A DNA stretch of 64,000 nt from contig JAQTTG010000004.1 of the NCBI GenBank assembly GCA_028710885.1, positions 124,001-188,000 on the forward strand, given 5' to 3'. Source of the DNA: Sulfuricurvum sp. (GTDB taxonomy: Bacteria > Campylobacterota > Campylobacteria > Campylobacterales > Sulfurimonadaceae). Under the pieces are notes generated by a model. The model searched no databases and had not been told where the DNA came from. It saw only the letters and a list, made by a program, of their open reading frames with translations. Made by a program: the position numbers and the translations under genes. Position 1 is the first letter of the stretch; every line of letters begins with the position of its first letter. This document shows positions 47,890 to 57,353 of this stretch, piece by piece.

Positions 47890-49611
47890 ATGACATCCGT
47901 AATTAAACACCATGCTCGAGCGTTTATGCTATCCATTGCCACGGCTGCTCTTCTAACACCTACAGTACAAGCTGATTGTACCTATGAACTTTTTAATATT
48001 TCATCTATCAAAGGGACTACAGTTGGTGATTTCATAGATCAACTTAGCGATGAATGTGGAATGAGTGTCATTATTGCTGATCCTGAAGCAGAAAATATTC
48101 TCAAAAAATCTATGAATAAAACTTTTTTAAAAAATCTTACAATTAATGAGGTCCTTGATCTTATTGTAAAAGAGAATGGCCTTCAATATACTCTCCAGAA
48201 CAATGTTTTGAAAATATCTTATTTAACAACCAAAACCTATAATATCGATTATATAATCTCTGATCGTAAAGGTGTTGGAAGTGCCAATATTACCTTAAGT
48301 TCCCAAACAAATACTGGTGGTACTAGCACTTCTGGAACATCGGCTGGATCAAGTATGGGATCAAGTATGGGATCAAGTATGGGATCAAGTATGGGATCAA
48401 GTGGAACAACAGGTTCTTCTGGAACGGGAATTAGACCTGGTGCATCATCAATGTCCGGTATCAATATAACTTCTACAGATCAAGTTCACTTTTGGGAAAT
48501 GTTAGACAATGAATTAGAAAGTGTACTCAACCGACCTGAAGATGGCTATACTGCAAAAACACCGATGATTAACAAGAATGCAGGTCTTATCACCGTTACT
48601 GCAACAGGTGCTCAAATTAAACGTTTAGATACTTATCTTGATGACTTACAGAAAAAAATGCAAACTCAAGTCCTTATTGACGTTAAAATGTATAGTGTTG
48701 TATTTAATGATTCTTCATCCACTGGTATAGATTGGTCCCAAATTTATAAGATGCAAAATTTTACATTGGGATTTAATCAAGCAAACCGTACAAATGTTAC
48801 AGGATCAACATTTAGTACGGCATATGAAGGTGACCCGGTTCAACAACTAATGCAAACAGGGGCAACTACTGATGCTACAACAGGTATAACTTCACCCACA
48901 TATGCTATGTCAACAATAGCCGGTGTACGTGCTCCGGTAACTGCAACTTCAAAACTCTTTACTTTGAGTAACAATATCAGTATAAACAATTTACTTATGT
49001 TCCTAAAAACACAAGGCGATGTCTATTCTATTTCGAATCCTAAGATTTTAACTTTAAATAATCAACCTGCGCTTATAACAGCTGGAACAGAATTGTTTTA
49101 CAAAACAATAAACACATCAACACTTGCTAGCGGTACGACAGGTACACAATCAACTAGCGAGATAATTAGCTCTGTATTTTCTGGTGTACTCTTGGACATT
49201 ACACCAGAAATATCTAGAGATGGAAGTATAACACTTCGAATTAATCCGTCAGTCTCAGAAACAGCGAGTACTGTCTCTACTGATAATACAGCTCGGACAA
49301 TGCCACCTGACTTAAGTAGACGTCAACTTTCTTCTGTTGTTACTGTAAAAGATGGCAACCGGATAGTTCTTGGAGGACTAATAAACCGAAAAAGTATTTC
49401 AAGCACAACCAAAGTTCCATTATTAGGAGATATCCCCGTTTTAGGCTACCTCTTTAAACAAGAAAACCCATCTGTGAAAGTTGAAGAGCTTGTTATTATT
49501 ATTGAGCCACATATAGTTAAGAAAGAATCTGATTCTCTCAGTTTAGGAGATTTGGGCTATACTCATTTAGGAAAAAAAATAGAAGAAGAAGCAAAACAAG
49601 AAAGCAAATAA
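47890..49611 (+). CDS. MshL/PilQ-type secretin, CtsD-like
   Basis: A 573-residue outer-membrane secretin. Signal peptide 1-28 (cut near VQADC), an N0/STN domain (GTTVGDFIDQLSDECGMSVII, about 44-64), a long Gly/Ser/Thr linker (about 145-185) with the GSSM tetrapeptide repeated four times, an N1-type domain, and the C-terminal secretin pore with SSVVTVKDGNRIVLGGLINR and VPLLGDIPVLGYLF. It most resembles MshL and CtsD, the DNA-uptake secretin. The linker is coded by a perfect 12-base tandem repeat at 48346-48393. Confidence 0.92.
   Translation: MTSVIKHHARAFMLSIATAALLTPTVQADCTYELFNISSIKGTTVGDFIDQLSDECGMSVIIADPEAENILKKSMNKTFLKNLTINEVLDLIVKENGLQYTLQNNVLKISYLTTKTYNIDYIISDRKGVGSANITLSSQTNTGGTSTSGTSAGSSMGSSMGSSMGSSMGSSGTTGSSGTGIRPGASSMSGINITSTDQVHFWEMLDNELESVLNRPEDGYTAKTPMINKNAGLITVTATGAQIKRLDTYLDDLQKKMQTQVLIDVKMYSVVFNDSSSTGIDWSQIYKMQNFTLGFNQANRTNVTGSTFSTAYEGDPVQQLMQTGATTDATTGITSPTYAMSTIAGVRAPVTATSKLFTLSNNISINNLLMFLKTQGDVYSISNPKILTLNNQPALITAGTELFYKTINTSTLASGTTGTQSTSEIISSVFSGVLLDITPEISRDGSITLRINPSVSETASTVSTDNTARTMPPDLSRRQLSSVVTVKDGNRIVLGGLINRKSISSTTKVPLLGDIPVLGYLFKQENPSVKVEELVIIIEPHIVKKESDSLSLGDLGYTHLGKKIEEEAKQESK
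48346..48402. repeat. 12-bp tandem repeat in the secretin gene
   Basis: The unit GGATCAAGTATG occurs four times without a mismatch from 48346 to 48393, followed by a nine-base partial fifth copy. It codes GSSM repeats. Because the unit is four codons, copy-number changes would keep the frame and alter only linker length. Confidence 0.95.
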
Positions 49612-49614
49612 CAG

Positions 49615-50424
49615 ATGGTGAATTCCCTTTTTTCGAAACCCCGTGATTTGTTTTTGGACGTAGTTAATCCTAGGGACTACGTTCAGATCGATAGTGTTTC
49701 CCACATCTATCAATCTCTGAAAAATTCTGTGCAAAAACCACTAAAAATGATTTTGTTATATGGACGACCCGGTACAGGCAAAAGTATGTTGTTGCATAAA
49801 CTGCATCATGACCTCTCTAAACATCAAAAAGTTCTAATGGTATCAACCCCTATCGTAGATGAAGATGATTTTTTACGTGTATTAGCCCAAAATATTTTTG
49901 GTCATGCACCTAGAGAAATTATGACATTAAACCGTTTTCTAGAAGTTGCAAGTGCACTTTCATTGCAAAATGTCCCTATTGTCCTTTTGGATGAAGCTCA
50001 ATTATATAGTTCATCCTTAATGGAAAAAATACGCCTTATTTCAGATGCGAGGGCAATTAAATTTGTCATAACTCTTCACAAAACTGATAAAGAAGATATT
50101 ATTGCAAAAGAGCACTTTCAAACACGAATATGGGAAAGTATAGAATTACAAAATGCATCTACTGAAGAATTAAAAATTTATATACAGAAAAAACTTTTAA
50201 AAGCTAATTGTTTCGATGTAGCAAATATGTTCAATGATAAAAATATTCAAATTATAACTTCTTTGACAAAAGGTAATTATAGAGAAACAAATAAGTTGCT
50301 TTATTCACTTTTTACACTGTATTGTTGGTATGAAGAAAATAATCCAAGTATAATAAAGTACAATGCAATCAAACCAAAATGGATAGAAATGGCAGCAATA
50401 CATACTGGACTGATTCATGCTTGA
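49615..50424 (+). CDS. ExeA/MshM-like AAA ATPase, CtsP-like
   Basis: A 269-residue AAA ATPase. Walker A GRPGTGKS is at about residues 50-57, Walker B IVLLDEAQ at about 122-129, and an arginine-containing sensor region (HFQTRIWESIEL) follows. The lid contains KGNYRETNKLLYSLF. It lacks the peptidoglycan-binding tail of ExeA and is nearer to MshM and CtsP, which are required for DNA uptake in Campylobacter. It lies four bases behind the secretin gene and overlaps the TPR gene by eight bases. Confidence 0.85.
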   Translation: MVNSLFSKPRDLFLDVVNPRDYVQIDSVSHIYQSLKNSVQKPLKMILLYGRPGTGKSMLLHKLHHDLSKHQKVLMVSTPIVDEDDFLRVLAQNIFGHAPREIMTLNRFLEVASALSLQNVPIVLLDEAQLYSSSLMEKIRLISDARAIKFVITLHKTDKEDIIAKEHFQTRIWESIELQNASTEELKIYIQKKLLKANCFDVANMFNDKNIQIITSLTKGNYRETNKLLYSLFTLYCWYEENNPSIIKYNAIKPKWIEMAAIHTGLIHA

Positions 50425-51175
50425 TATTCATTCTTTAGAACGTCGCTGGATTAAATACAAAATCAAATCATATTTACCTTATATTATTGCAGTTTTTGTT
50501 TTTATTTTAATACTTTTAGGTTCACTCTATTCTATCCATTCTAAAAAAACAACACTTATTACAAAAAATATTTCCAAAAAAACACATATAATTTCCCCAA
50601 CACAAAACAAAGAAGAAGAAAATATAACTTTAGTCGAGCCATCAATGGGATTCGTACAATCTCTACAAAATACATTACCAGCAACTATTGAAACAATTAA
50701 ACCAATAGTACACAACAATGTACCCTTAACAAAAACATCAATAGTTCCTCCAACGAAAGTACTAAAAGTTCCTCAAACACAAGTATTAACCGTTCCGGAG
50801 AATATCACCCCTAACCCTCAATCGCAAATCGTTATCACTGAAAAATCTCTTACAATGAATCACAACAGTGAAACGAAACTTGATATTGATGAATTGCAAC
50901 GTCGCTTTAAAGATACTTCCAATGCAAATTTAGGTCTTTTTATTGCCCGTTATTATTATGACATAGGTAATTATTCCGAAGCCTATAATTATGCGCTAAA
51001 AACTAATGCCTCGAATAGCAAAATCGATGATAGCTGGATCATTTTTTCAAAATCATTAGTAAAACTTGGTAAATCCGAACAAGCTAAAAAAACTTTACAA
51101 CTTTATATTTCACAATCTAACTCTGAAAATGCTAAATCTTTATTAGATTCTATAGAAAAAGGAAATTTTAAATGA
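50417..51175 (+). CDS. Membrane-anchored TPR protein of the cts-like cluster
   Basis: A 252-residue protein with one membrane segment near the N-terminus (about 18-38, SYLPYIIAVFVFILILLGSLY), a Pro/Thr/Val-rich extended stretch (about 55-145, with repeats like VPPTKVLKVPQTQVLTVPE) and a C-terminal TPR domain (about 170-250, LGLFIARYYYDIGNYSEAYNYAL). The layout is like MshN of MSHA pilus systems. The elongated part could cross the periplasm. It overlaps both neighbours, so it belongs to the operon. Confidence 0.68.
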   Translation: MLDIHSLERRWIKYKIKSYLPYIIAVFVFILILLGSLYSIHSKKTTLITKNISKKTHIISPTQNKEEENITLVEPSMGFVQSLQNTLPATIETIKPIVHNNVPLTKTSIVPPTKVLKVPQTQVLTVPENITPNPQSQIVITEKSLTMNHNSETKLDIDELQRRFKDTSNANLGLFIARYYYDIGNYSEAYNYALKTNASNSKIDDSWIIFSKSLVKLGKSEQAKKTLQLYISQSNSENAKSLLDSIEKGNFK

Positions 51176-51714
51176 AATTTTTACTTAGTTTCACTTTATT
51201 TTTTTCCTCTTTAATTTATGCGAATGCTACCCAAAAACTTTTTGACTTATATCAAAATGCACAATATGCTGAAGGCTGTAATTTTGGCTATACCTATTTT
51301 AACGACCTAAAAGAAGATGAATCATTTGTTAGTTTACTTGGTTTTTCATGTCTTCAATCCGATCAGATAGATAAAGTTGCACCCATTATATCTGCCTTAT
51401 ACCAAACACCTGAAGCGCGAGCAAATGCAGCCTACTTTTCACTATTATTAATGCAAAAAAAACTTTTAATGCAAGCGTTATATGATAATAAACCCATTAT
51501 AAATCTTAAATTCCCAATCAGTGCACATCTTCTATCAAAAGTATTTGCACTTTATATTGCAAATCCAAAAAAATCTGTGCCCATCAAAGAGTATTCTGAC
51601 CATTCTAATCCACGACAAAGCTATAAACTTTATACTACACTGATAAATGGACGTAAAAGCATAGCAATCGATGAATACTATGATAAAATATTGACAATTC
51701 ATCATGTTTATTAG
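51172..51714 (+). CDS. Exported unknown protein of the cts-like cluster
   Basis: A 180-residue protein with a signal peptide (1-18, cut near IYANA), otherwise alpha-helical and possibly TPR-like (LFDLYQNAQYAEGCNFGYTYFN). Two Cys residues (36 and 60) could pair in the periplasm. I do not recognise a family. It stands between the TPR gene and the assembly ATPase, a position occupied in C. jejuni by the small uncharacterised gene Cj1472c as I remember. The start overlaps the TPR stop. Confidence 0.65.
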   Translation: MKFLLSFTLFFSSLIYANATQKLFDLYQNAQYAEGCNFGYTYFNDLKEDESFVSLLGFSCLQSDQIDKVAPIISALYQTPEARANAAYFSLLLMQKKLLMQALYDNKPIINLKFPISAHLLSKVFALYIANPKKSVPIKEYSDHSNPRQSYKLYTTLINGRKSIAIDEYYDKILTIHHVY

Positions 51715-51728
51715 AATAAGGAATTGAT

Positions 51729-53465
51729 ATGGATCGTATTACGCATGACTTACTTGAAAAGCGCCATATCACACAACAACAAATCGACAGACTAACATCA
51801 AGAGGTGTTCAAGATGATACAGTATTAGAAACATTAACAAAGATAGGTGCTGTCTCTCTCAATTTTATTAAACGTTTTATTGTTGAGCAAATTCGACTTG
51901 GTCATTATGAATTAACTATTGTAAAAAATTATCATTTTTTAGATGAAGGTTCAATTTTAGCCCATTTAGCTGAAGTTTTAGAAATTCCATTTATTGATCT
52001 TGACTCCATAGATATGGATTACCGTTTAGTAGAAAAAATTCCGACTGCACAACTCAAACGTTACAATGCGCTCCCTATTTCGCAAGATGATATGTATGTT
52101 ATTGTTGCTTTTTCAGATCCTCTGAATATAGAGGCGCAGGAATCTATTCAACGCCTTTTCCCAAGAAAATCTTTAAAAATTGCTATTGCAACAGAAAAAC
52201 AAATACAAGCATATTTATTTAAAATGGAGCTCAAAGACAGCGTTAAAGAGCTTGTTACCAACATACGAAATGAATTACGCAATATCGGAACACTTGAAGA
52301 ACAACAAGAAGCATCATCTATTTTACAACTTATTGACGTTATTTTAAAAGCGTGTATAAAAGGACGAGCAAGCGATATCCATATTGAACCTACAGAAAGA
52401 AACTGTGTTGTACGAGGAAGGATTGACGGAAAATTAACAGAAGTATTTATATTTGACCGAGATATCTATCCTCCTCTTGCTTCCCGTATAAAACTTTTAG
52501 CCAATCTTGATATCGCAGAAAGACGAAAACCTCAAGATGGACGCTTTTCAGCTATGGTAATGGATGCAGAATTTGACTTTCGGCTCTCTACACTTCCAAT
52601 AATCTATGGTGAATCCATTGTTATGCGTATTTTGGACAAAACAAAAGCATTGGTCAAGCTCGAAGATTCAGGGATGGATACAGAAAGTTACCAAAAATTG
52701 ATTAAAGGTTTAGAATCACCTTTTGGAATTATCCTTGTTACAGGACCTACAGGAAGTGGTAAAACAACAACCCTATATGGTGCACTTAATGAACTCCGAA
52801 ATGTTGAAGATAAAGTTATCACAGTAGAAGATCCGGTTGAATATCGGATGAATTTGATTCAACAAGTTCAAGTTAATCCACGAGTTGGACTCTCATTTGC
52901 AGATGCCCTACGATCAATTCTTCGTCAAGACCCCGATAAAATCATGATTGGGGAAATTCGTGACCACGAAACCCTTGAAATTGCTATTAAAGCTGCACTT
53001 ACTGGGCACTTAGTCATATCGACATTACATACTAATGATGCTATCAGTGCTATACCGCGTATGGCTGATATGGGAATTGAACCTTATTTAATCAGTGGTG
53101 CTTTGGTTGCAGTCCAAGCACAACGACTGGTACGTAGAATTTGTACTCACTGTAAAAAAGAGGTAGATATTCCAAATCATCTTTTACAAGAGTACAGTGC
53201 GTTTATTCCTGCACACACTGTATTTTATGCTGGAGTGGGATGCAAAGAGTGTAATAGTACTGGTTACATGGGGCGAGAAATGATTTGCGAAGTCCTTCCG
53301 ATCACTGAAGAACTTTCAAGTATGATTGCACGTGGAGCATCAAAAGATGAATTGCTTAAAGAAGCAAAAAATGAAGGCTTTATTGGGATGTTTGAAAATG
53401 GTATGGCAAAAGCTGTCCATGGGATTACAACCCTAGACGAAATACTAAGGGTGGCAAAAGGATGA
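51729..53465 (+). CDS. GspE/PilB-type assembly ATPase, CtsE-like
   Basis: A 578-residue secretion ATPase. It has an N-terminal GspE_N domain (about 60-160, FIDLDSIDMDYRLVEKIPTAQLKR), Walker A GPTGSGKTTT at 339-348, the Asp box and Walker B LRQDPDKIMIGEIRD, the His box and a C4 zinc site (CTHC ... CKEC near residues 475-510). It powers pilin polymerisation. Four-base overlap with the GspF-like gene. MshE, PilB and CtsE are all possible labels; gene context favours CtsE. Confidence 0.92.
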   Translation: MDRITHDLLEKRHITQQQIDRLTSRGVQDDTVLETLTKIGAVSLNFIKRFIVEQIRLGHYELTIVKNYHFLDEGSILAHLAEVLEIPFIDLDSIDMDYRLVEKIPTAQLKRYNALPISQDDMYVIVAFSDPLNIEAQESIQRLFPRKSLKIAIATEKQIQAYLFKMELKDSVKELVTNIRNELRNIGTLEEQQEASSILQLIDVILKACIKGRASDIHIEPTERNCVVRGRIDGKLTEVFIFDRDIYPPLASRIKLLANLDIAERRKPQDGRFSAMVMDAEFDFRLSTLPIIYGESIVMRILDKTKALVKLEDSGMDTESYQKLIKGLESPFGIILVTGPTGSGKTTTLYGALNELRNVEDKVITVEDPVEYRMNLIQQVQVNPRVGLSFADALRSILRQDPDKIMIGEIRDHETLEIAIKAALTGHLVISTLHTNDAISAIPRMADMGIEPYLISGALVAVQAQRLVRRICTHCKKEVDIPNHLLQEYSAFIPAHTVFYAGVGCKECNSTGYMGREMICEVLPITEELSSMIARGASKDELLKEAKNEGFIGMFENGMAKAVHGITTLDEILRVAKG

Positions 53466-54709
53466 AATATTTCATAGCAACAATTCTCATTAAAGGGAAA
53501 AAAACAGATATTGGTCTTTATGCTGAAAGTAAAAAAGAGGCTCATTACTTAGCAAAAATAAAATACTCCGGTATGATTTTAAAAGTAACTGAAACTGATC
53601 CCCCACTGGAAGATCAAATCCGCCATTTTAAAGAAAGCTTATTATCAAATTTTAAAAAGCGAAAACTTAAACAAGATTCATTGATTGCTGCAATGCGCCA
53701 AATTGCTGTTATGGCAAATGCTGGGATATCCGTACACGATTCCCTTAAAGAAATTGCTGATGCTACCACAGATAAAACTCTCCAAAATGTTATGAGTACA
53801 ATGGCAGAAGATATTAATGCCGGACATAGTCTTTCACAATCTGCCCATAAATTTTCTTTTGAATTAGGTAACTTAACCTTAGCAATGATTGAATTAGGAG
53901 AAAAAACAGGTAACATGGCGGAAGCTCTTCATAAACTAGCTGATATGCTTGAAGAAATTCGACGTAATATTATCAAATTTAAAAAAGCAATGGCCTATCC
54001 CCGTAACGTAATGATTGCAATGGCAATTGCATTTACAATATTAATTTCCTACGTTGTTCCAAAATTTAAAACGATGTTTGACAAATTTCATGCAGATTTA
54101 CCTATCCCAACTAAAATACTTTTATTTTTGGAACATGTGTTTAATACCTATGGGCTTTACGTTTTGGCATGTATCATTATTTTTATATTTGTTTTTCAAT
54201 ATTTAATTAATCACTACAAAGATTTTCGATATAAATGGCACCAAGTTTTATTACGTTTGTATTTAATCAAAAATATCATAATGTATGCTACTTTAAATCG
54301 TTTTACTCTTGTTTTTTCTGAGCTTGTTCGTGCTGGTATACCGATTGCAGAAGCTTTGGAAACATCCATTGCAATGATTGATACACTACCGCTACAAGAA
54401 AGACTTCTGACTGTCCGCTCTGCGGTTGAAAAAGGAAGTTCTTTGCACGCAGGGTTAGCAGAAACAAAACTGTTTGAAAATATGATTATTCAAATGGTAA
54501 CTGCTGGTGAATCGGGTGGGCAACTCGATGCTATGTTGGATAAAGTCATGGAATATTATAAAATGAAATTTGATGCGATCATCGATGGTCTCTCTGAAGC
54601 TGTTGAGCCAATAATGCTATTTCTCATTGCCGGTATGGTTATTTTGTTAGCATTAGGTATTTTCTTACCAATGTGGGATCTTGGAAATGCAGTCTTAAAT
54701 CGTCACTAA
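53462..54709 (+). CDS. GspF/PilC-type platform protein, CtsF-like
   Basis: A 415-residue inner-membrane protein with two repeated GspF cytoplasmic domains (QIAVMANAGISVHDSLKEIA, about 80-100, and FSELVRAGIPIAEALE, about 286-301) and three membrane segments (about 180-200, 225-250, 380-402). ALGIFLPMWDLGNAV is the typical end. It sits under the pilus and is turned by the ATPase encoded just upstream. Last gene of the cluster. Confidence 0.93.
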   Translation: MKYFIATILIKGKKTDIGLYAESKKEAHYLAKIKYSGMILKVTETDPPLEDQIRHFKESLLSNFKKRKLKQDSLIAAMRQIAVMANAGISVHDSLKEIADATTDKTLQNVMSTMAEDINAGHSLSQSAHKFSFELGNLTLAMIELGEKTGNMAEALHKLADMLEEIRRNIIKFKKAMAYPRNVMIAMAIAFTILISYVVPKFKTMFDKFHADLPIPTKILLFLEHVFNTYGLYVLACIIIFIFVFQYLINHYKDFRYKWHQVLLRLYLIKNIIMYATLNRFTLVFSELVRAGIPIAEALETSIAMIDTLPLQERLLTVRSAVEKGSSLHAGLAETKLFENMIIQMVTAGESGGQLDAMLDKVMEYYKMKFDAIIDGLSEAVEPIMLFLIAGMVILLALGIFLPMWDLGNAVLNRH

Positions 54710-54731
54710 TCGCATCTATGCTTTTCAGTAA

Positions 54732-54766
54732 AAAACTAATCTTCTTAAAAAATGGATATTAGTTTT
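54732..54766. terminator. Candidate bidirectional terminator between convergent operons
   Basis: AAAACTAAT (54732-54740) and ATTAGTTTT (54758-54766) are exact inverse complements around a 17-base loop, in the gap between the GspF-like gene and the convergent helicase gene. The stem ends in T on both strands. It is AT-rich and the loop is long, so efficiency is doubtful. Confidence 0.4.
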
Positions 54767-56840
54767 ATACCTTCCCCTCTTCTTTTCCTACTAATGACAC
54801 GTAAGTTTCATCCTTAGGAATAAGACCTGCTTCAAACAAAAACTGAGAAGGGACAAAGTTTGTTTTTTTGATTTTATCATACTTTGCATAGCTCAAAAAC
54901 AATCGATCTTTTGCCCGCGTAACAGAGACATAAAAGAGTCGGCGTTCTTCTTCGATACTACCGCTTCGACTCATCAGTTTGCGATTCGGAAACCGCCCGT
55001 CCATCAAATCGATAACATAAACTTCCTGATATTCCAGCCCTTTTGAGGCATGGACACTGAGCAGATGGACCCCTTCCCCCTGTGTTAAATCCTGAGATCC
55101 CAAAACCATAGCATTTAAAAACCGCTCATGATCTTTATAGGGGCGGGAAAGTTCAAACAGCAATGTACATTTTCGACGAATCCTCTCTTGTGATTCTGTT
55201 TTGGCACGCTCGTCTATTGAGCCATTCTCGGTCATTGCACGACGATGAGAGAGGTGCTCAATCACATGTCCGTACAAGCTTGAAAGAGCTATTTTTTGGA
55301 CAGCAACCTTTGGTTCCTTAATATCTCGTAACTGACGGAATAAAATAAAAAGGTCATGCAAAAAAGTAGCCGAATCTTTAGAGAGTTTAGCATGTTTTAA
55401 AATAGGGTTTCCCATAAAATTCGGATCCAGTCCGAGCTTTGCGAACCGTCCTGCACTCCCAAGCTCCGCGTAATCATCAAACAGCCCTAACTGATGATTA
55501 AGACGCCGTTTCTCAAACGGATTGCTAATCTCTGAATCGGGTGAATACAATCCTCGTAAAAAAGAGCCTTTCCCCAGTTTTTGCAAGGCGACGAAGAGCT
55601 CTTTGGCGATAGCACTCCCAACCCCTTTGGCATAATCAAACAGATGGATAAATGCCATCATGTCTGACTCATTGACCAAAAGGGTATAAATATCGAGCAA
55701 AGCTTTGATCTCCTTGGAATCAAAAAAGCTGGTTCCACCGCGTCTGCGACATGCTATCCCCATCTCACGCAGTGTCGCTTCTATCCCGTCTGCCGATGCG
55801 TTATTACGAAAAATGACAGCAATCTCTTCGCGGTTAGTCGAAGAATCGCCAATTTTCTGGGCGATCCCGTGATATTGGTCAAACAGTTCATCATAGATCA
55901 GAAGCGAAGGGCTTTGCGCTTCTGCCGTTCGGGTCACTTCAAGTGCCTTGGGATAAATCCGTTCATTGTAGGCGATTACCGTATTGGCAAGCGAGAGAAT
56001 TGGAATGGTTGAGCGATAATTTTTGTTGAGGGTATAAACCTTTGCATCGGGAAAGTTGCTCGTAAAGGAGCCGATAATCGAGATGTCGGCACCGTTGAAC
56101 GCATAAATACTCTGATCATAATCTCCTACACAAAAAAGTGATGGGGGGCGCATAGCGTTTATCAGCGTCCCCTGAAGGGCATTGGTATCCTGATATTCAT
56201 CAATCAACACCTCTTTATACCCCAAATCACTTTCCATTGCCAAATCACGCATATGAAGCAGCAAATCGTTAAAGTTGACAAACCCGTACTCTTTTTTCAG
56301 CGCTTCAAACTCATCGATAATATCGGCATAGATAGCGGCATAGACGGCATGCTCATCTTGGCGGGTCAGAATCCACTCTTCGAAGTTGGTGCTGAGTTCG
56401 GTGTTTTGATAAAAAGAGTAAACATCGTAGAGATAATTAGCACCGTATGCCGCTGTCGCACAATCGATATGGCTGAATGTCCGCTTCTCATACACACTCC
56501 GAAAGAGGGTTTTGAGTTCACGCGGTTGCTTAAGAACCACCTTTCCCTCTTTTCGTTTGAGCCATCGGTAACTCACCGCATGAAACGTCCCCGCATCGAT
56601 CTTCGAAGCAATCTCACGACCGAAAAATGCCGCTACCCTCTCGACCATCTCCGCAGCCGCTTTATTCGTAAAAGTCAGAAGCAATATCTCTTCGGGTTTT
56701 ACATTTTTGGAGATGAGATAGGCGATCCGCCCTACGATAGTAGAGGTTTTACCTGTACCGGCAGAGGCAATAATAAGATTATGTCCATAGGGGGCGGTTG
56801 CGGCAGTGTATTGTTGGTCGTTGAGACGCGAAAGAGGCAA
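54765..56840 (-). CDS. UvrD/Rep/PcrA-type DNA helicase
   Basis: A 691-residue superfamily 1A helicase, 3'-5'. Motifs: LNDQQYTAATAP (Q), IIASAGTGKTSTIVGR (I), LLLTFTNKAAAEM (Ia), VLIDEYQDTN (II), VGDYDQSIYAFNGA (III), LNKNYRST (IV), LLSVHASKGLEYQEVYVI (V) and EEERRLFYVSVTRAKDRLFLSY (VI). It acts in repair or in replication restart. Members in this lineage are annotated as uvrD, pcrA or rep; I do not choose between them. Confidence 0.95.
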   Translation of the reverse strand: MPLSRLNDQQYTAATAPYGHNLIIASAGTGKTSTIVGRIAYLISKNVKPEEILLLTFTNKAAAEMVERVAAFFGREIASKIDAGTFHAVSYRWLKRKEGKVVLKQPRELKTLFRSVYEKRTFSHIDCATAAYGANYLYDVYSFYQNTELSTNFEEWILTRQDEHAVYAAIYADIIDEFEALKKEYGFVNFNDLLLHMRDLAMESDLGYKEVLIDEYQDTNALQGTLINAMRPPSLFCVGDYDQSIYAFNGADISIIGSFTSNFPDAKVYTLNKNYRSTIPILSLANTVIAYNERIYPKALEVTRTAEAQSPSLLIYDELFDQYHGIAQKIGDSSTNREEIAVIFRNNASADGIEATLREMGIACRRRGGTSFFDSKEIKALLDIYTLLVNESDMMAFIHLFDYAKGVGSAIAKELFVALQKLGKGSFLRGLYSPDSEISNPFEKRRLNHQLGLFDDYAELGSAGRFAKLGLDPNFMGNPILKHAKLSKDSATFLHDLFILFRQLRDIKEPKVAVQKIALSSLYGHVIEHLSHRRAMTENGSIDERAKTESQERIRRKCTLLFELSRPYKDHERFLNAMVLGSQDLTQGEGVHLLSVHASKGLEYQEVYVIDLMDGRFPNRKLMSRSGSIEEERRLFYVSVTRAKDRLFLSYAKYDKIKKTNFVPSQFLFEAGLIPKDETYVSLVGKEEGKV

Positions 56841-56874
56841 GAGGCTCCTTGAAGCCCCAAGCTATGGAGCTAAA

Positions 56875-57258
56875 TTATGATTTAAAAGTTTTAATCGGCT
56901 CAGCTAAACCGAGACCGGGATGATTTTTCACATCTAATACCGCTTGAGCCATTGTCGCATTGTCTTGATTAAAAATAAGCGGGGCTATGAAGTTAACACA
57001 TGATTCATCGAGCGGATCTTGAATAACCGCGATATTATATACCACTACCTTTGAATCTTCATTAATCTCCAACAATACACGAATCGCAGTTGGTAAATCA
57101 AATGAATACTCACGTAAAGCATAGGGATTAACCAATGTAAAACTTACATTATTATCATCACAGCTTCTGAGTGTTGAGAATAATTCATCTATCTCTTTTA
57201 ATTCTACACATTCAACCTGTTCAAAACCTAAGATCGTTGACTTCACTTTATATTGCAT
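56875..57258 (-). CDS. fliW: Flagellar assembly factor FliW
   Basis: A 127-residue FliW: ILGFEQVECVELKEIDELFSTL, FTLVNPYALREYSFDLP, VVYNIAVIQDPLDESCVNFIAPLIFNQDN. FliW binds flagellin and the RNA-binding protein CsrA, and so links flagellin synthesis to export. It stands 34 bases before the helicase gene on the same strand, away from the flaG-fliS genes, and is divergent from valS. Confidence 0.94.
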   Translation of the reverse strand: MQYKVKSTILGFEQVECVELKEIDELFSTLRSCDDNNVSFTLVNPYALREYSFDLPTAIRVLLEINEDSKVVVYNIAVIQDPLDESCVNFIAPLIFNQDNATMAQAVLDVKNHPGLGLAEPIKTFKS

Positions 57259-57295
57259 GGATTAACCTTCTTGTTTGATGCAGTTTATTAAGCAA

Positions 57296-57323
57296 TTTGC
57301 GTTCCTTAGAAATTTGGTATAAT
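57296..57323 (+). promoter_or_regulatory. Candidate promoter for valS
   Basis: TTTGCG (57296-57301) and a perfect TATAAT (57318-57323) are separated by 16 bases, 30 bases upstream of the valS ATG at 57354. The -10 match is convincing, the -35 match partial. Confidence 0.5.
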
Positions 57324-57353
57324 TCGCGTATATTTTCCGATGAAGGCCTATTT

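Noticed and set aside
48346-48402. Short tandem repeats as a possible CRISPR array
   Set aside because: Contiguous 12-bp units without spacers and inside a coding frame; no cas genes in the window.
48249-48464. Antisense reading frame with a regular DPIL repeat opposite the secretin gene
   Set aside because: It is the mirror of the GSSM tandem repeat and has no independent signal.
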